Positions 53,605 through 64,000 of a stretch of 64,000 nucleotides of DNA are shown in pieces (the first letter of the stretch is position 1; every line of letters begins with the position of its first letter). The stretch covers positions 2,728,001 through 2,792,000 of the forward strand of contig NZ_JADBDT010000001.1 of assembly GCF_014873485.1 (NCBI RefSeq), in the 5' to 3' direction. Below the pieces are notes generated by a model that saw only the letters and a program-made list of their open reading frames with translations, searched no databases and was not told the DNA's origin. The stretch comes from Sphingopyxis sp. OAS728. Its GTDB lineage: Bacteria; Pseudomonadota; Alphaproteobacteria; Sphingomonadales; Sphingomonadaceae. Both the position numbers and the translations under genes were made by a program.

Positions 53605-54471
53605 TCAGCGTGTCGGAACGGGCGCCTCGCCCGTCCAGTCGTAAAAACCGCGTCCCGCCTTTTTCCCGACCCAGCCCGCATCGACATATTGGACGAGCAA
53701 GGGCGCCGGACGGAATTTGGGATCGCCGGTGCCGCTATAGAGCACGCGGATGATTTCGAGACAGGTGTCGAGCCCGATGAAATCGGCGAGCGTGATCGGA
53801 CCCATCGGGTGGTTGAGCCCGAGGCGGCAGCCGGTATCGATGTCCTGCATCGTCGCGACGCCCTCGCCCAGAGCGAACACCGCTTCGTTGATCATCGGCA
53901 TCAGCACACGGTTGACGATGAAGCCCGGCGCGTCGTTGGCGTGGACGATTTCCTTGCCGAGCCCGCGGCCGAAAGCCTCGACCTTCGCCAGCGTATCGTC
54001 GCTGGTGGCGAGGCCCCGGATCAGTTCGATCAGCCCCATCACCGGGACCGGGTTGAAGAAATGGACGCCGATGAAGCGCGCCGGATCGGGCGCCGCCTGC
54101 GCAAGGCGCGTGATCGGGATCGAGCTGGTGTTGCTCGCAAGGATCGCCGTCGCCGACAGATGCTGGCCGACGCTGGCGAAAATCGCGCGCTTGATCTCCT
54201 CGCGTTCGGTCGCCGCTTCGATGACCAGGGCGGCGGGGGCGAAGGCGCTGTGATCGGCGACCGGGGTGATGCGGCCAAGCAACGCGTCGGCGTCGCCCTG
54301 GCTCAGCTTTTCCTTGGCGACGAGGCGGCCGAGCGCCTTGGCGATCCCCGCCTTGCCCGCTTCGGCGCGCGCGAGGTCGATATCGGACAAAAGCACGTCA
54401 TGCCCGGCGCCCGCCGACACCTGCGCAATGCCTGCGCCCATTTGCCCCGCACCGATAACGCCGACGATCAT
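53605..54471 (-). CDS. 3-hydroxyacyl-CoA (3-hydroxybutyryl-CoA) dehydrogenase
   Basis: 288 residues. N-terminal NAD-binding GVIGAGQMGAGIAQV, ASNTSSIPIT, catalytic H in GVHFFNPVPVM, and the LG(L)NHPMGPITLADFIGLD C-terminal signature. Oxidises 3-hydroxybutyryl-CoA to acetoacetyl-CoA (butanoate/PHB metabolism). Start set at MIVGVIG; the longer upstream frame is noise. Confidence 0.93.
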   Translation of the reverse strand: MIVGVIGAGQMGAGIAQVSAGAGHDVLLSDIDLARAEAGKAGIAKALGRLVAKEKLSQGDADALLGRITPVADHSAFAPAALVIEAATEREEIKRAIFASVGQHLSATAILASNTSSIPITRLAQAAPDPARFIGVHFFNPVPVMGLIELIRGLATSDDTLAKVEAFGRGLGKEIVHANDAPGFIVNRVLMPMINEAVFALGEGVATMQDIDTGCRLGLNHPMGPITLADFIGLDTCLEIIRVLYSGTGDPKFRPAPLLVQYVDAGWVGKKAGRGFYDWTGEAPVPTR

Positions 54472-54539
54472 ATCCTGCCCTTTTCGCTGAAAACCTGCCC
54501 GTGCCCCTACGGCCTCGGCCCCGCGCGTCAAGAGCCGCG

Positions 54540-55526
54540 TCAGGGGGCGGAGCGGAACTCGGTTGCTTCGGCGAGGATCAGCGCGAAAGCCGGATCGGCA
54601 TCGTCCCACGTCGCGAGCGGGGTCCAGCCCGACGCGCGCAGGAGCAGATTGGCGTCGCGCGGGCCATATTTGTGGCTGTTCTCGCTGTGGATCGTCTCGC
54701 CCTTTGCCATCGCATAGAGGCGGCCGTCGATCGTGAACTCCATGTCGCACGCCGCGACGAGATGCATCTCGATGCGTGCATGGACATCGTCCCAGATCGC
54801 ACGATGGCTGAAATTCGCGACCGGGATATCACCGCCGAGCTCGCGGTTGATGCGTTCGAGAAGGTTGAGGTTGAAGGCGGCGGTCACGCCGGCCGGATCG
54901 TCGTAAGCGAGTTCGAGCGTCGCCACATCCTTGATCCGGTCGATCCCGATCAGGAGGAGCGATCCCTCGCCGAGCGCGCAGCGCCAGTTGCGCAAAAGGT
55001 CGACCGCCGTGCGCGCGACCATATTGCCGATCGTGCTGCCCGGAAAAAAACCGAGCTTGGGCAGGTCGGCGATTTCATCGGGCATCGTCACGCGCTGGGT
55101 GAAATCGGCCTCGACCGGATAGATGGCGAGGCCCGGGAACCGCGCCGCGAGCGCCTCGGCGCTGCCGCGCAGGAAATCGCCCGAAATATCGACCGGCACA
55201 TAGGCCGAGGGTTCGATCGCATCGAGGAGCAAGGGTGTCTTCGTCGAGCTGCCCGAGCCGAGTTCGACGACAGCGCGGCCGGGGCCGATGGCTTTCGCGA
55301 TGTCGGCGGCGTGGCGCGTGAGCATATCGGTTTCGCTGCGCGTCGGATAATATTCGGGAAGCGCGGTGATATCCTCGAACAGCGCCGAACCCGTCGCATC
55401 GTAGAACCAGCGCGCCGGGATCGCTTTCTGTCTTTGCGACATACCGGCGTGGACGTCGGCGCGAAAGGCGATGTCGACGCCGGCGTCGTCCGCCGAAACC
55501 TGACGAAGATTGCGCACAACGCCCAT
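54540..55526 (-). CDS. egtD: L-histidine N-alpha-methyltransferase EgtD
   Basis: 328 residues. SAM-binding ELGSGSSTKTPLLLDAI, GFFPGSTIGN, and the histidine-binding C-terminal half (HRAIWDDVHARIEMHL, SENSHKYGPRD). It trimethylates histidine to hercynine, the first ergothioneine step. Start at MGVVRN, 2 nt after egtB, so both form one operon. Confidence 0.95.
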   Translation of the reverse strand: MGVVRNLRQVSADDAGVDIAFRADVHAGMSQRQKAIPARWFYDATGSALFEDITALPEYYPTRSETDMLTRHAADIAKAIGPGRAVVELGSGSSTKTPLLLDAIEPSAYVPVDISGDFLRGSAEALAARFPGLAIYPVEADFTQRVTMPDEIADLPKLGFFPGSTIGNMVARTAVDLLRNWRCALGEGSLLLIGIDRIKDVATLELAYDDPAGVTAAFNLNLLERINRELGGDIPVANFSHRAIWDDVHARIEMHLVAACDMEFTIDGRLYAMAKGETIHSENSHKYGPRDANLLLRASGWTPLATWDDADPAFALILAEATEFRSAP

Positions 55527-55528
55527 GG

Positions 55529-56794
55529 TCAAAGATCCTTTGCGAGCCGCACGCCGGTGAACTGCCAACGCTGGTGGGGGTAGAAGAAATTGCGGTAGGA
55601 GGCGCGCACATGGCCGCGCGGGGTCGCGCAACTGCCGCCGCGCAGGACGAACTGGCCGCTCATGAACTTGCCATTATATTCGCCGACCGCGCCGGGCGCG
55701 GTGCGGAAGCCGGGATAGGGGCGGTAGGCGCTGCCGGTCCATTCCCACACGCTGCCGAACATCTGTTGCAGGTCGGTGTCACCGTCGGATGCGGCCGGCT
55801 GTACCGGCCCCGCGCTATCGAGCTGCTGTCCACCGTGTGGGTCGAAGGCGGCCGCAGCGGCTTCCCATTCGAACTCGGTCGGTAGGCGCGCGCCCGCCCA
55901 GCTCGCGAAGGCGTCGGCCTCGAAGAAGCTGATGTGCGTCACCGGCGCGGCGGGATCGATTTCGCGCCAGCCCGACAGCGTGAACTGGCGGTCGCCGTCC
56001 CAATAGGCGGGCGCATCGATATTTTCGGCCTGCACCCACGCCCAGCCGTCGCTGAGCCAGAGCGACGGTGTGTGATAGCCGCCGTCGGCGATGAATTCCT
56101 GCCATTCGCCATTGCTCACCGGGCGGCTGGCGAGCGCGTGCGGGGCGAGCAGCGCCTCATGGCGCGGGCCTTCGCAATCGAAGGCGAAGCCTTCGCCAGA
56201 GTGGCCAGTCGCTGCGATCCCCTCGGCACCCTTCACCCACTTCATGGCGGAAAACTGCGTAACTTCACTCACGATTGCATTGTCCCACACCGCCGGCCCG
56301 AGCGGATTTTGCGCGAACAGATGCTTGAGGTCGGTGAGCAGCAATTCCTGATGCTGCTGCTCGTGATGGATGCCGAGCTCGATGAGCGTCCGCGCGGCGG
56401 CCGACAGATCGGGAAGCGCGCTTTGCACCGCAGCGTCGACATGCGCACGCCAGATGCAGATTTCGTCGAGCGACGGACGCGTCAGCAGGCCGCGATGCGG
56501 GCGCGCGTGGCGCGGCCCCTCAGCCTCATAATAGCTGTTGAAGAGGAACGGGTAACGCTCGTCGAAGAGGCGGTATCCCGCGACATGATCGCGCAGGATG
56601 AAGGTTTCGAAAAACCAGGTCGTGTGCGCGAGATGCCATTTGGCGGGCGAAGCGTCGGGCATCGACTGCGCGCTGGCATCGGCGTCGGAGAGCTTCGCGA
56701 CAAGGTCGAGCGACAGCCGCCGGGTCACGGCGAAGCGCTGCACAAGGCTCTCCATCGTGTCGGTCGTCGGCGAAGCATCGGTGCGGCTGGCCAT
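55529..56794 (-). CDS. egtB: Ergothioneine biosynthesis protein EgtB
   Basis: 421 residues: N-terminal DinB-like domain with H54/H57 (WHLAHTTW) and the iron-binding HX3HXE motif H144-EQQ-H148-Q-E150, then a formylglycine-enzyme/sulfatase-modifying-factor domain (WEWTGSAYRPYPGF, VLRGGSCATPRGHVRASYRNFF). A non-haem iron sulfoxide synthase joining hercynine to a thiol donor. Start is the ATG at 56794. Confidence 0.96.
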   Translation of the reverse strand: MASRTDASPTTDTMESLVQRFAVTRRLSLDLVAKLSDADASAQSMPDASPAKWHLAHTTWFFETFILRDHVAGYRLFDERYPFLFNSYYEAEGPRHARPHRGLLTRPSLDEICIWRAHVDAAVQSALPDLSAAARTLIELGIHHEQQHQELLLTDLKHLFAQNPLGPAVWDNAIVSEVTQFSAMKWVKGAEGIAATGHSGEGFAFDCEGPRHEALLAPHALASRPVSNGEWQEFIADGGYHTPSLWLSDGWAWVQAENIDAPAYWDGDRQFTLSGWREIDPAAPVTHISFFEADAFASWAGARLPTEFEWEAAAAAFDPHGGQQLDSAGPVQPAASDGDTDLQQMFGSVWEWTGSAYRPYPGFRTAPGAVGEYNGKFMSGQFVLRGGSCATPRGHVRASYRNFFYPHQRWQFTGVRLAKDL

Positions 56795-56940
56795 GGTGAG
56801 ACAATCCCCCGAGGTGTGATTCGGTTTCGCTGGTCGACCAATTATGGTTACGCCGCGATGGAAAGTCTAGAACATTAAGGGAACACCAAAGTATAGGGTG
56901 CCCCATACGGCCGAGTCGGGACATTGCCGGTGCGGGGACG

Positions 56941-56971
56941 TTGTGGACCCCGGATCAAGTCCCGGGTGACG
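56941..56971. repeat. Family A repeat, right half only
   Basis: GGACCCCGGATCAAGTCCC with GGGTGACG downstream matches the right arm of the family A palindrome; the left arm is missing. It lies between egtB and the corrinoid adenosyltransferase stop. The 184-nt gap holds nothing else. Confidence 0.7.
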
Positions 56972-56978
56972 AATAAAG

Positions 56979-57560
56979 TCAGCGCGTCGCGCCGGGTTTC
57001 CAGAGGATGTCGCCACCCGCCGCGGCGTTGAGGTGCCGCGTAAGCACGAAGAGATGATCCGACAGGCGGTTGAGATAGTTGAGCGCGATCGGATTGAGAT
57101 CGCGCGTCGCGCCCGCCGCGACCGCCGCGCGTTCGGCACGCCGCGTCACGGCGCGGGCGAGGTGGAGCCGCGCCGCGGCTTCGGTGCCGCCGGGCAGGAT
57201 GAAGCTTTTGAGCGCATCCAGCGCATCGTTCATCCCGTCGATTTCGTCCTCGAGCCGCGCGATCTGGCTGGGGACAATGCGCAGCGCCATCTCGTGCGGG
57301 CCGAAGCCGAACTGGATGTCGGGCGGGGTCGCGAGATCGGCGCCGAGGTCGAACAGCTCGTTCTGGATGCGCGCGAGCATCGTGGCTTCGTCGCTCACCG
57401 GATCGAGCGCGGCTGCGGCGATGCCGATCGCGCTGTTCGCTTCGTCGACGTCGCCGATCGCCGCCATCAGCGCGTCGGACTTCGCAATGCGCGAACCGTC
57501 GACGAGCCCCGTGGTGCCGTCGTCGCCGGTGCGCGTGTAGATTTTGTTCAGTTTAACCAT
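56979..57560 (-). CDS. Cob(I)yrinic acid a,c-diamide adenosyltransferase, PduO type
   Basis: 193 residues with KIYTRTGDDGTTGLVDG, the ATP-binding signature of PduO-type enzymes, and GGTEAAARLHLARAVTRRAERAAV (the family RxxxR/E block). It transfers the 5'-deoxyadenosyl group of ATP to cob(I)alamin. Start at MVKLNK; the frame upstream is repeat DNA. Confidence 0.95.
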   Translation of the reverse strand: MVKLNKIYTRTGDDGTTGLVDGSRIAKSDALMAAIGDVDEANSAIGIAAAALDPVSDEATMLARIQNELFDLGADLATPPDIQFGFGPHEMALRIVPSQIARLEDEIDGMNDALDALKSFILPGGTEAAARLHLARAVTRRAERAAVAAGATRDLNPIALNYLNRLSDHLFVLTRHLNAAAGGDILWKPGATR

Positions 57561-57589
57561 GTGCCACAATCCGTAATGAAACGACCTCC

Positions 57590-57676
57590 CGAACCGTTCG
57601 TGTCGAGCGAAGTCGAGACACCCAGCAGGCGTGGACGAACGATGGGCATCTCGACTTCGCTCGATGCGAACGGGAA
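57590..57676. repeat. Intergenic palindromic repeat, family B
   Basis: CGAGCGAAGTCGAGA (57604-57618) and TCTCGACTTCGCTCG (57649-57663) with outer GAACCGTTCG and GCGAACGGGAA, the same layout as 3250-3336. It sits between the adenosyltransferase and HIG1 genes. Confidence 0.8.
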
Positions 57677-57696
57677 GGGGCTGGTCAATGCCCCGC

Positions 57697-57921
57697 TTAT
57701 TTGCCCGCAGCAAACAGGCCGATCAGCACAAGCAGCATGATGGTGATCGCCTGCCACTTCACGCGCGACATCATCATCTTGTTCTGCATCACCTGATTCT
57801 CGTGCGCCGTGCCGTCGATCTGGGCGCGGTGGCCTTGCGAGAAATAGAAGAGCCCGCGCGCGAGCGAGAAGAGGACGAAGCCGGCGGCAATCACGACGCC
57901 AAGGATGAGCAGGATTTCCAT
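57697..57921 (-). CDS. HIG1-domain small membrane protein
   Basis: 74 residues with two membrane helices (2-22 and 56-72) separated by a QNKMMMSRVKWQ segment, which is the HIG1 (hypoxia-induced) pattern. In relatives it associates with cytochrome oxidase; here that is an inference. Confidence 0.8.
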   Translation of the reverse strand: MEILLILGVVIAAGFVLFSLARGLFYFSQGHRAQIDGTAHENQVMQNKMMMSRVKWQAITIMLLVLIGLFAAGK

Positions 57922-57930
57922 ATGCCCACT

Positions 57931-58782
57931 CTAGGGATTTTGCAGCGAATAGCCAGAAGGAAGCCGGTCGGCGGCCAAATCGGCAGCAAGTGCCCGCCCG
58001 TCGACGCCCGCCGCGCGGAGCGAAGCGAGCGACGCCGCGGCGTCACGTTTTGCGAGCCTTTTGCCATCGGGGCCGCAGACCAGAGCATGATGGCGATAGA
58101 GCGGCGTCGGCAGGCCGAGCAGCGCCTGAAGCAGGCGGTGGACGTCGGTCGAGGCGATGAGGTCGGCGCCGCGAATGATATGCGTCACCCCCATCGCGGC
58201 ATCGTCGAGCGTGCTTGCGAGATGATAGCTGGCGGGCGCATCCTTGCGCGCAAGGACGATATCGCCGTGCGCGAGCGGGTCGGCGGTGCGGAGCCCCTGC
58301 TCTGCCTCTTCCCATGCGAGTTCGCCTGCCTCGGCGGCAGCGCGCGCCATGTCGAGGCGCCAGCAATGCGGCTCGCCCGCCATCCGGCGCGCGCGTTCCG
58401 CATCGGACAGGGTGCGGCAGGTGCCCGGATAAACGGCGCCCGATGGCCCGTGCGGCGCCGACAGGCTCGCGGCGATATCGGCGCGGGTGCAGAAGCAGGG
58501 ATAGACGAGACCCCGCGCGCGAAGCTGATCGAGCGCGGCGGCATAGTCGCCGAGCCTGTCCGACTGGCGCACGGGTTCACCGTCCCAATCGATCCCGAGC
58601 CATGCAAGGTCTGCGAGCGACGCGCCGACATATTCCTCGCGCGAGCGGCTGCCGTCGATGTCGTCGATGCGGATCAGGAAACGCCCGCCGGCCGAACGCG
58701 CCGCGGCGTGCGCGAGAACCGCGCTATAGGCGTGACCAAGGTGGAGTTCACCGGTCGGGCTGGGGGCGAAGCGTGTCAGCAT
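57931..58782 (-). CDS. gluQRS: Glutamyl-Q tRNA(Asp) synthetase
   Basis: 283 residues: a truncated class-I glutamyl-tRNA synthetase with RFAPSPTGELHLGHA (HIGH), zinc-site cysteines (CFCTR and YPGTCR), and KRLAKRD (KMSKS-like), lacking the anticodon-binding domain. It attaches glutamate to queuosine-34 of tRNA(Asp). Fits with the YhhQ precursor importer at 48034. Confidence 0.95.
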   Translation of the reverse strand: MLTRFAPSPTGELHLGHAYSAVLAHAAARSAGGRFLIRIDDIDGSRSREEYVGASLADLAWLGIDWDGEPVRQSDRLGDYAAALDQLRARGLVYPCFCTRADIAASLSAPHGPSGAVYPGTCRTLSDAERARRMAGEPHCWRLDMARAAAEAGELAWEEAEQGLRTADPLAHGDIVLARKDAPASYHLASTLDDAAMGVTHIIRGADLIASTDVHRLLQALLGLPTPLYRHHALVCGPDGKRLAKRDAAASLASLRAAGVDGRALAADLAADRLPSGYSLQNP

Positions 58783-58855
58783 GAGAGAGGCAATGAATCC
58801 ATATGCTGTGCCGAGTCAAAGTGAATCATTCCATATCTTGCGGACAGAAGCCCCC

Positions 58856-58885
58856 TTGACGTCAGAATCTGATAGGGCATGTAAT
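58856..58885 (+). promoter_or_regulatory. Possible promoter of the HNH endonuclease gene
   Basis: TTGACG (58856-58861), an 18-nt spacer and TGTAAT (58880-58885), each one mismatch from consensus. The start of transcription would be near 58892. Confidence 0.5.
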
Positions 58886-58953
58886 GATGGTGTCACGCGC
58901 GGGAGGCAGTGGCGCGCCATCCCGTGAAACAAGGGGGGCAGCGTTACCTAGCC

Positions 58954-59520
58954 ATGTTCCATCCCGATCTTGCCCGGCATCCCGATAGCTGTCCGGCGCT
59001 CGTTCTCAACGCCGATTATACGCCGCTGAGCTATTATCCACTGAGCCTCTGGCCCTGGCAGACCGCGGTGAAGGCGGTGTTCCTCGACCGCGTCACCATC
59101 GTCGAAAATTACGAACGCGAGATTCACTCGCCGACGCGGACGATGCCGATCCCGAGCGTCATTGCGCTCCGCCAATATGTGAGGCCGTCGGAGCATCCGG
59201 CATTCACGCGCTTCAACCTGTTCCTGCGCGACCGTTTCGCGTGCCAATATTGCGGGTCGGGCAAGGATCTGACCTTCGATCATGTCGTGCCGCGCCGGCT
59301 GGGCGGGCGCACGACGTGGGAGAATGTCGCGACCGCCTGCGCGCCGTGCAACCTCAAGAAGGGTGGCCGCACACCGCAACAGGCGCATATGCCGCTTTAT
59401 CGCCAGCCGTGGCGCCCGACGAGTTGGCAGTTGCAGGACAATGGCCGCGCCTTTCCGCCCAATTATCTCCACACGAGCTGGATCGACTGGCTCTATTGGG
59501 ATGTTGAACTCGAAGGCTGA
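58954..59520 (+). CDS. HNH endonuclease domain protein
   Basis: 188 residues: an N-terminal beta-rich region with LVLNADYTPLSYYPLSLWPWQTAV typical of a large HNH family, then the zinc-bound HNH: C97/C100, D109-H110 (FDHVVPRRLGG), N-VATAC129-APC132. May cut nucleic acid; it is a common chromosomal gene. The strong SD AAGGGGGG is 18 nt before the ATG, so a GTG at 58924 or 58909 could be the true start. Confidence 0.88.
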   Translation: MFHPDLARHPDSCPALVLNADYTPLSYYPLSLWPWQTAVKAVFLDRVTIVENYEREIHSPTRTMPIPSVIALRQYVRPSEHPAFTRFNLFLRDRFACQYCGSGKDLTFDHVVPRRLGGRTTWENVATACAPCNLKKGGRTPQQAHMPLYRQPWRPTSWQLQDNGRAFPPNYLHTSWIDWLYWDVELEG

Positions 59521-59565
59521 GCCGTCGGTTTGGGGTGGTGAGCTGCCGTTCGCTGCTCCTGCGTG

Positions 59566-59670
59566 CACCCCGGCGAAAGGTGTCGGGAGGCACGTGACTC
59601 CCGGCACGGCCCAGAATTTCAACGCTCGCCTCGCGCTTTGCCGCAATGGGCCCCGGCTTTCGCCGGGGTT
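59566..59670. repeat. Inverted repeat CACCCCGGCGAAAG ... CTTTCGCCGGGGTT
   Basis: Outer arms at 59566-59580 and 59657-59670 are complementary over 13 of 14 bases; inside is a local hairpin CCCCGGC-TTTC-GCCGGGG (59651-59668). A different sequence from family A but the same kind of intergenic element. Confidence 0.6.
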
Positions 59671-59708
59671 CACCTCTATCAGCAGCTTCCGGTCGGTTTT
59701 CAGACGCT

Positions 59709-59783
59709 CGTCATCCCGGACTTGATCCGGGATCCATAGCCGCGCCGTCGTCGTGGACCCCGGATCAAGTCCGGGGTGACGAC
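59709..59783. repeat. Intergenic palindromic repeat, family A
   Basis: GTCATCCCGGACTTGATCC ... GGATCAAGTCCGGGGTGAC, spacing about 30 nt as at 3379-3453. Confidence 0.85.
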
Positions 59784-59903
59784 AAAAGAGACGTCCGCAA
59801 TCGGTAATCTCCAGACGTTCCAGTCAAATGCCGCTTCCATCGCCGGCTGGCGGGCGATAGAATCTCTCGGCCTTTGATGCGCCCGTTTCGCAGGAGAATG
59901 AAG

Positions 59904-60329
59904 ATGGTTCGTCTTACGGCCGCTTTCGCCCTTGGCCTTTCCGTCCTCGCGCTATCCGCCTGCACCGCGACGGGCGAGGCCGCGAACCAGCGATATACGG
60001 TGTCGGGCAAGATCGCGTATCGCGAGCGCATCGCGCTGCCGCCGAGCGCCCAGATCGAGGTCAAGCTCGACGATGTCAGCCTTGCCGATGCGCCCGCGCG
60101 TACCATCGCGCGGCAGGCATTCGGTGCCGATGGGCAGCAGGTGCCGATCGCCTTCCTGCTCCGTTTCGACCGCAGCGCGATCGAAGCAAAGCACAGCTAT
60201 GCCGTGTCGGCGCGCATCACCGGCGACGACGGCAAGCTGATGTTCATCACCGACACACGCAACTCTGTTACGTTCGACGGCGCGTCGGAGATCGATCTGG
60301 GCGTGCTGAACCTCGTCAAGACGCACTGA
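59904..60329 (+). CDS. YbaY family lipoprotein
   Basis: 141 residues. AGGAG lies 7 nt before the chosen ATG; another ATG two codons earlier is too close to it. Lipobox LSAC (C20). Mature part is a single YbaY domain (VSGKIAYRERIALPPSAQIEVKLDDVSLADAPA, PIAFLLRFDRSAIEAKHSYAVSARIT). Envelope protein, role unknown. Confidence 0.88.
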   Translation: MVRLTAAFALGLSVLALSACTATGEAANQRYTVSGKIAYRERIALPPSAQIEVKLDDVSLADAPARTIARQAFGADGQQVPIAFLLRFDRSAIEAKHSYAVSARITGDDGKLMFITDTRNSVTFDGASEIDLGVLNLVKTH

Positions 60330-60393
60330 TATAACGCGCGCATAGCTATGCGCGGCTTGACCGTGTGTGTTCGCAGGTGCAGCAAGCGCGTTT

Positions 60394-63072
<2,679 letters not shown>

Positions 63073-63082
63073 GAACTCGCGC

Positions 63083-63601
63083 TCAGACTTTCGTGATCAC
63101 CACTTCGCCCTTGGCGGTCGCGCCGTCGGGGACGAAGTTGATGCGGAAATCGGCGCCGTCCTTGTCCTTGCCCGCGAGCGTGTCGCCGGTGCGCGTGACC
63201 TTGACGCCCTTTTTCGCGAATTCGCCCGCCATCCAGTCGGCTGCTTTCGTTGGTGCGGCGGGTGAGGTGAAGCCGAGTTTCACCGTCGCCGCGTCGGCGC
63301 CGTTCTTGTCGTTCGCGTCGACGTCGACCTTGGTCACCTTGCTGCCCGGATAGAGCTTCACGCCATCGATATCGAAGTCGCTCTCGATATTGAGATCGAC
63401 GAAATCGGGGACGTCGATGTCGATCGCGGCGCCGTCCCCGCCAATCTTGATATTGCCGCCGTCCTTGCCGGTCTGGATCTTCACGCCGCCGCCATCGCCT
63501 TCGGCATTGATCGAGATTTCGGTGCCCTCGCCGGATTTCTTTTCTTCCGACCCGCAGGCGGCGAGGAGCATCATCGGGGGAATCAGGAAGGCGAGACGCA
63601 T
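63083..63601 (-). CDS. Uncharacterised lipoprotein
   Basis: 172 residues; lipobox LLAAC (C16), a Gly/Asp-rich segment with strand repeats (DGGGVKIQTGKDGGNIKIGGDGAAIDIDVPDF), then a C-terminal alpha/beta domain (VKLGFTSPAAPTKAADWMAGEFAKKGVKV). The longer upstream frame is repeat DNA and non-coding. Convergent with ppc, 10 nt apart. Confidence 0.8.
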   Translation of the reverse strand: MRLAFLIPPMMLLAACGSEEKKSGEGTEISINAEGDGGGVKIQTGKDGGNIKIGGDGAAIDIDVPDFVDLNIESDFDIDGVKLYPGSKVTKVDVDANDKNGADAATVKLGFTSPAAPTKAADWMAGEFAKKGVKVTRTGDTLAGKDKDGADFRINFVPDGATAKGEVVITKV

Positions 63602-63670
63602 GGACAATCTCCTTGGTGCATTAGCTACATAATACACCTTGGAGGCAGCCGAGTCAATCATTTCCCTTTT

Positions 63671-63746
63671 GGTCATGCCGGACTTGATCCGGCATCCATT
63701 CCAAGGGCGCTGTCGTGGACCCCGGATCAAGTCCGGGGTGACGAAG
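63671..63746. repeat. Intergenic palindromic repeat, family A
   Basis: GTCATGCCGGACTTGATCC ... GGATCAAGTCCGGGGTGAC. The left arm carries a variant (ATGCCGG). Located just before the stop of the SDR gene. Confidence 0.82.
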
Positions 63747-63752
63747 GCAGGA

Positions 63753-64000
63753 TTACGCGTCGATGCTGGTCTTGAGGTCCCCGTGGACGAGGCCGCCGTC
63801 GACGGTGATCGTGTCGCCGACGACATAGTCGCCCGCCTTCGACGCGAGGAAGATCGCGGCGCCGGCCATGTCCTCGGGGACGCCGATGCGCTTGACCGGG
63901 ATGCTTTTCGCGACCGCGTCGCCATGGTCACGCGCAGCCTTGTTCATGTCCGACTGGAAGGCGCCGGGCGCGATCGCGGTGACGAGGATATGGTCGGTGA
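63753..64000 (-). CDS. SDR family oxidoreductase, C-terminal part (runs off the window)
   Basis: The last 82 or so residues of a short-chain dehydrogenase: VTAIAPGAFQSDM (the VNxIxPGxxxTdM region), then RIGVPEDMAGAAIFLASKAGDYVVGDTITVDGG, the classical C-terminal block. The start and the YxxxK active site lie beyond 64000. Confidence 0.9.
   Translation of the reverse strand, partial: TDHILVTAIAPGAFQSDMNKAARDHGDAVAKSIPVKRIGVPEDMAGAAIFLASKAGDYVVGDTITVDGGLVHGDLKTSIDA

Larger units (their letters stand above)
59521..59903. other. Intergenic repeat cluster
   Basis: 383 nt without a gene. It holds a hairpin-rich segment (59566-59670) and a family A repeat (59709-59783). The frame extending from 59282 across it is a shadow of the HNH gene. 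Confidence 0.7.

Overview
This 64 kb window is GC-rich chromosomal DNA from an alphaproteobacterium, most likely a member of the Sphingomonadaceae (Sphingopyxis/Sphingomonas-like). That placement is inferred from gene style, the many small exported and DUF proteins, a large TonB-dependent receptor, an A2M-PbpC pair, and a dispersed intergenic palindrome built on a CCGGACTTGATCCGG/CCGGATCAAGTCCGG core. It was not obtained by database search. No rRNA, tRNA, CRISPR array, insertion sequence or complete prophage was seen.

Layout. 0.2-5.2 kb: a LysR regulator diverges from a four-gene operon (PNPOx-like, VOC, DUF1348, YdcZ-type transporter), followed by a GFA protein, a WYL regulator and a DUF6265 protein. 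5.2-7.3 kb: thiC behind a promoter and a TPP riboswitch. 7.3-9.3 kb: a sharply AT-rich two-gene island encoding a ParB/DGQHR-like protein, interrupted by an in-frame TAA, and a protein with a HEPN RNase motif. This is the best candidate for an undescribed system, probably defence-related. 9.4-22.4 kb: small metabolic, exported and stress genes, including a rifampin ADP-ribosyltransferase (arr), arylamine N-acetyltransferase, two 2H-phosphoesterase/RNA-ligase-like proteins, several NTF2-fold proteins, OsmC, and a frameshifted membrane-protein gene. 22.4-27.7 kb: an alpha/beta hydrolase, DUF188, DUF427, TauE-like, ung and rlmJ. 28-32 kb: a TonB-dependent receptor diverging from hisE-HIT. 32-42 kb: a very large alpha-2-macroglobulin, pbpC and an amino-acid permease. 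42-51 kb: a CorC-type protein, an OmpA lipoprotein, a chained minus-strand operon (yhhQ-argB-yggT-folD-exported protein-marC), a nucleoside transporter and envelope proteins. 51-57 kb: epoxide hydrolase, MAPEG protein, 3-hydroxyacyl-CoA dehydrogenase and the ergothioneine pair egtB-egtD. 57-64 kb: corrinoid adenosyltransferase, HIG1 protein, gluQRS, HNH endonuclease, YbaY lipoprotein, ppc, a lipoprotein and the C-terminal end of an SDR.

How the genes fit together: most of the window is housekeeping (thiamine, histidine, arginine and folate-C1 steps, anaplerosis, DNA repair, rRNA methylation, tRNA queuosine-related steps) with envelope functions. A2M with PbpC is the usual envelope protease-trap/repair pair. 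EgtB/EgtD, OsmC and Arr suggest redox and xenobiotic protection. The foreign-looking parts are the 7.3-9.3 kb island and, less clearly, the surroundings of rlmJ.
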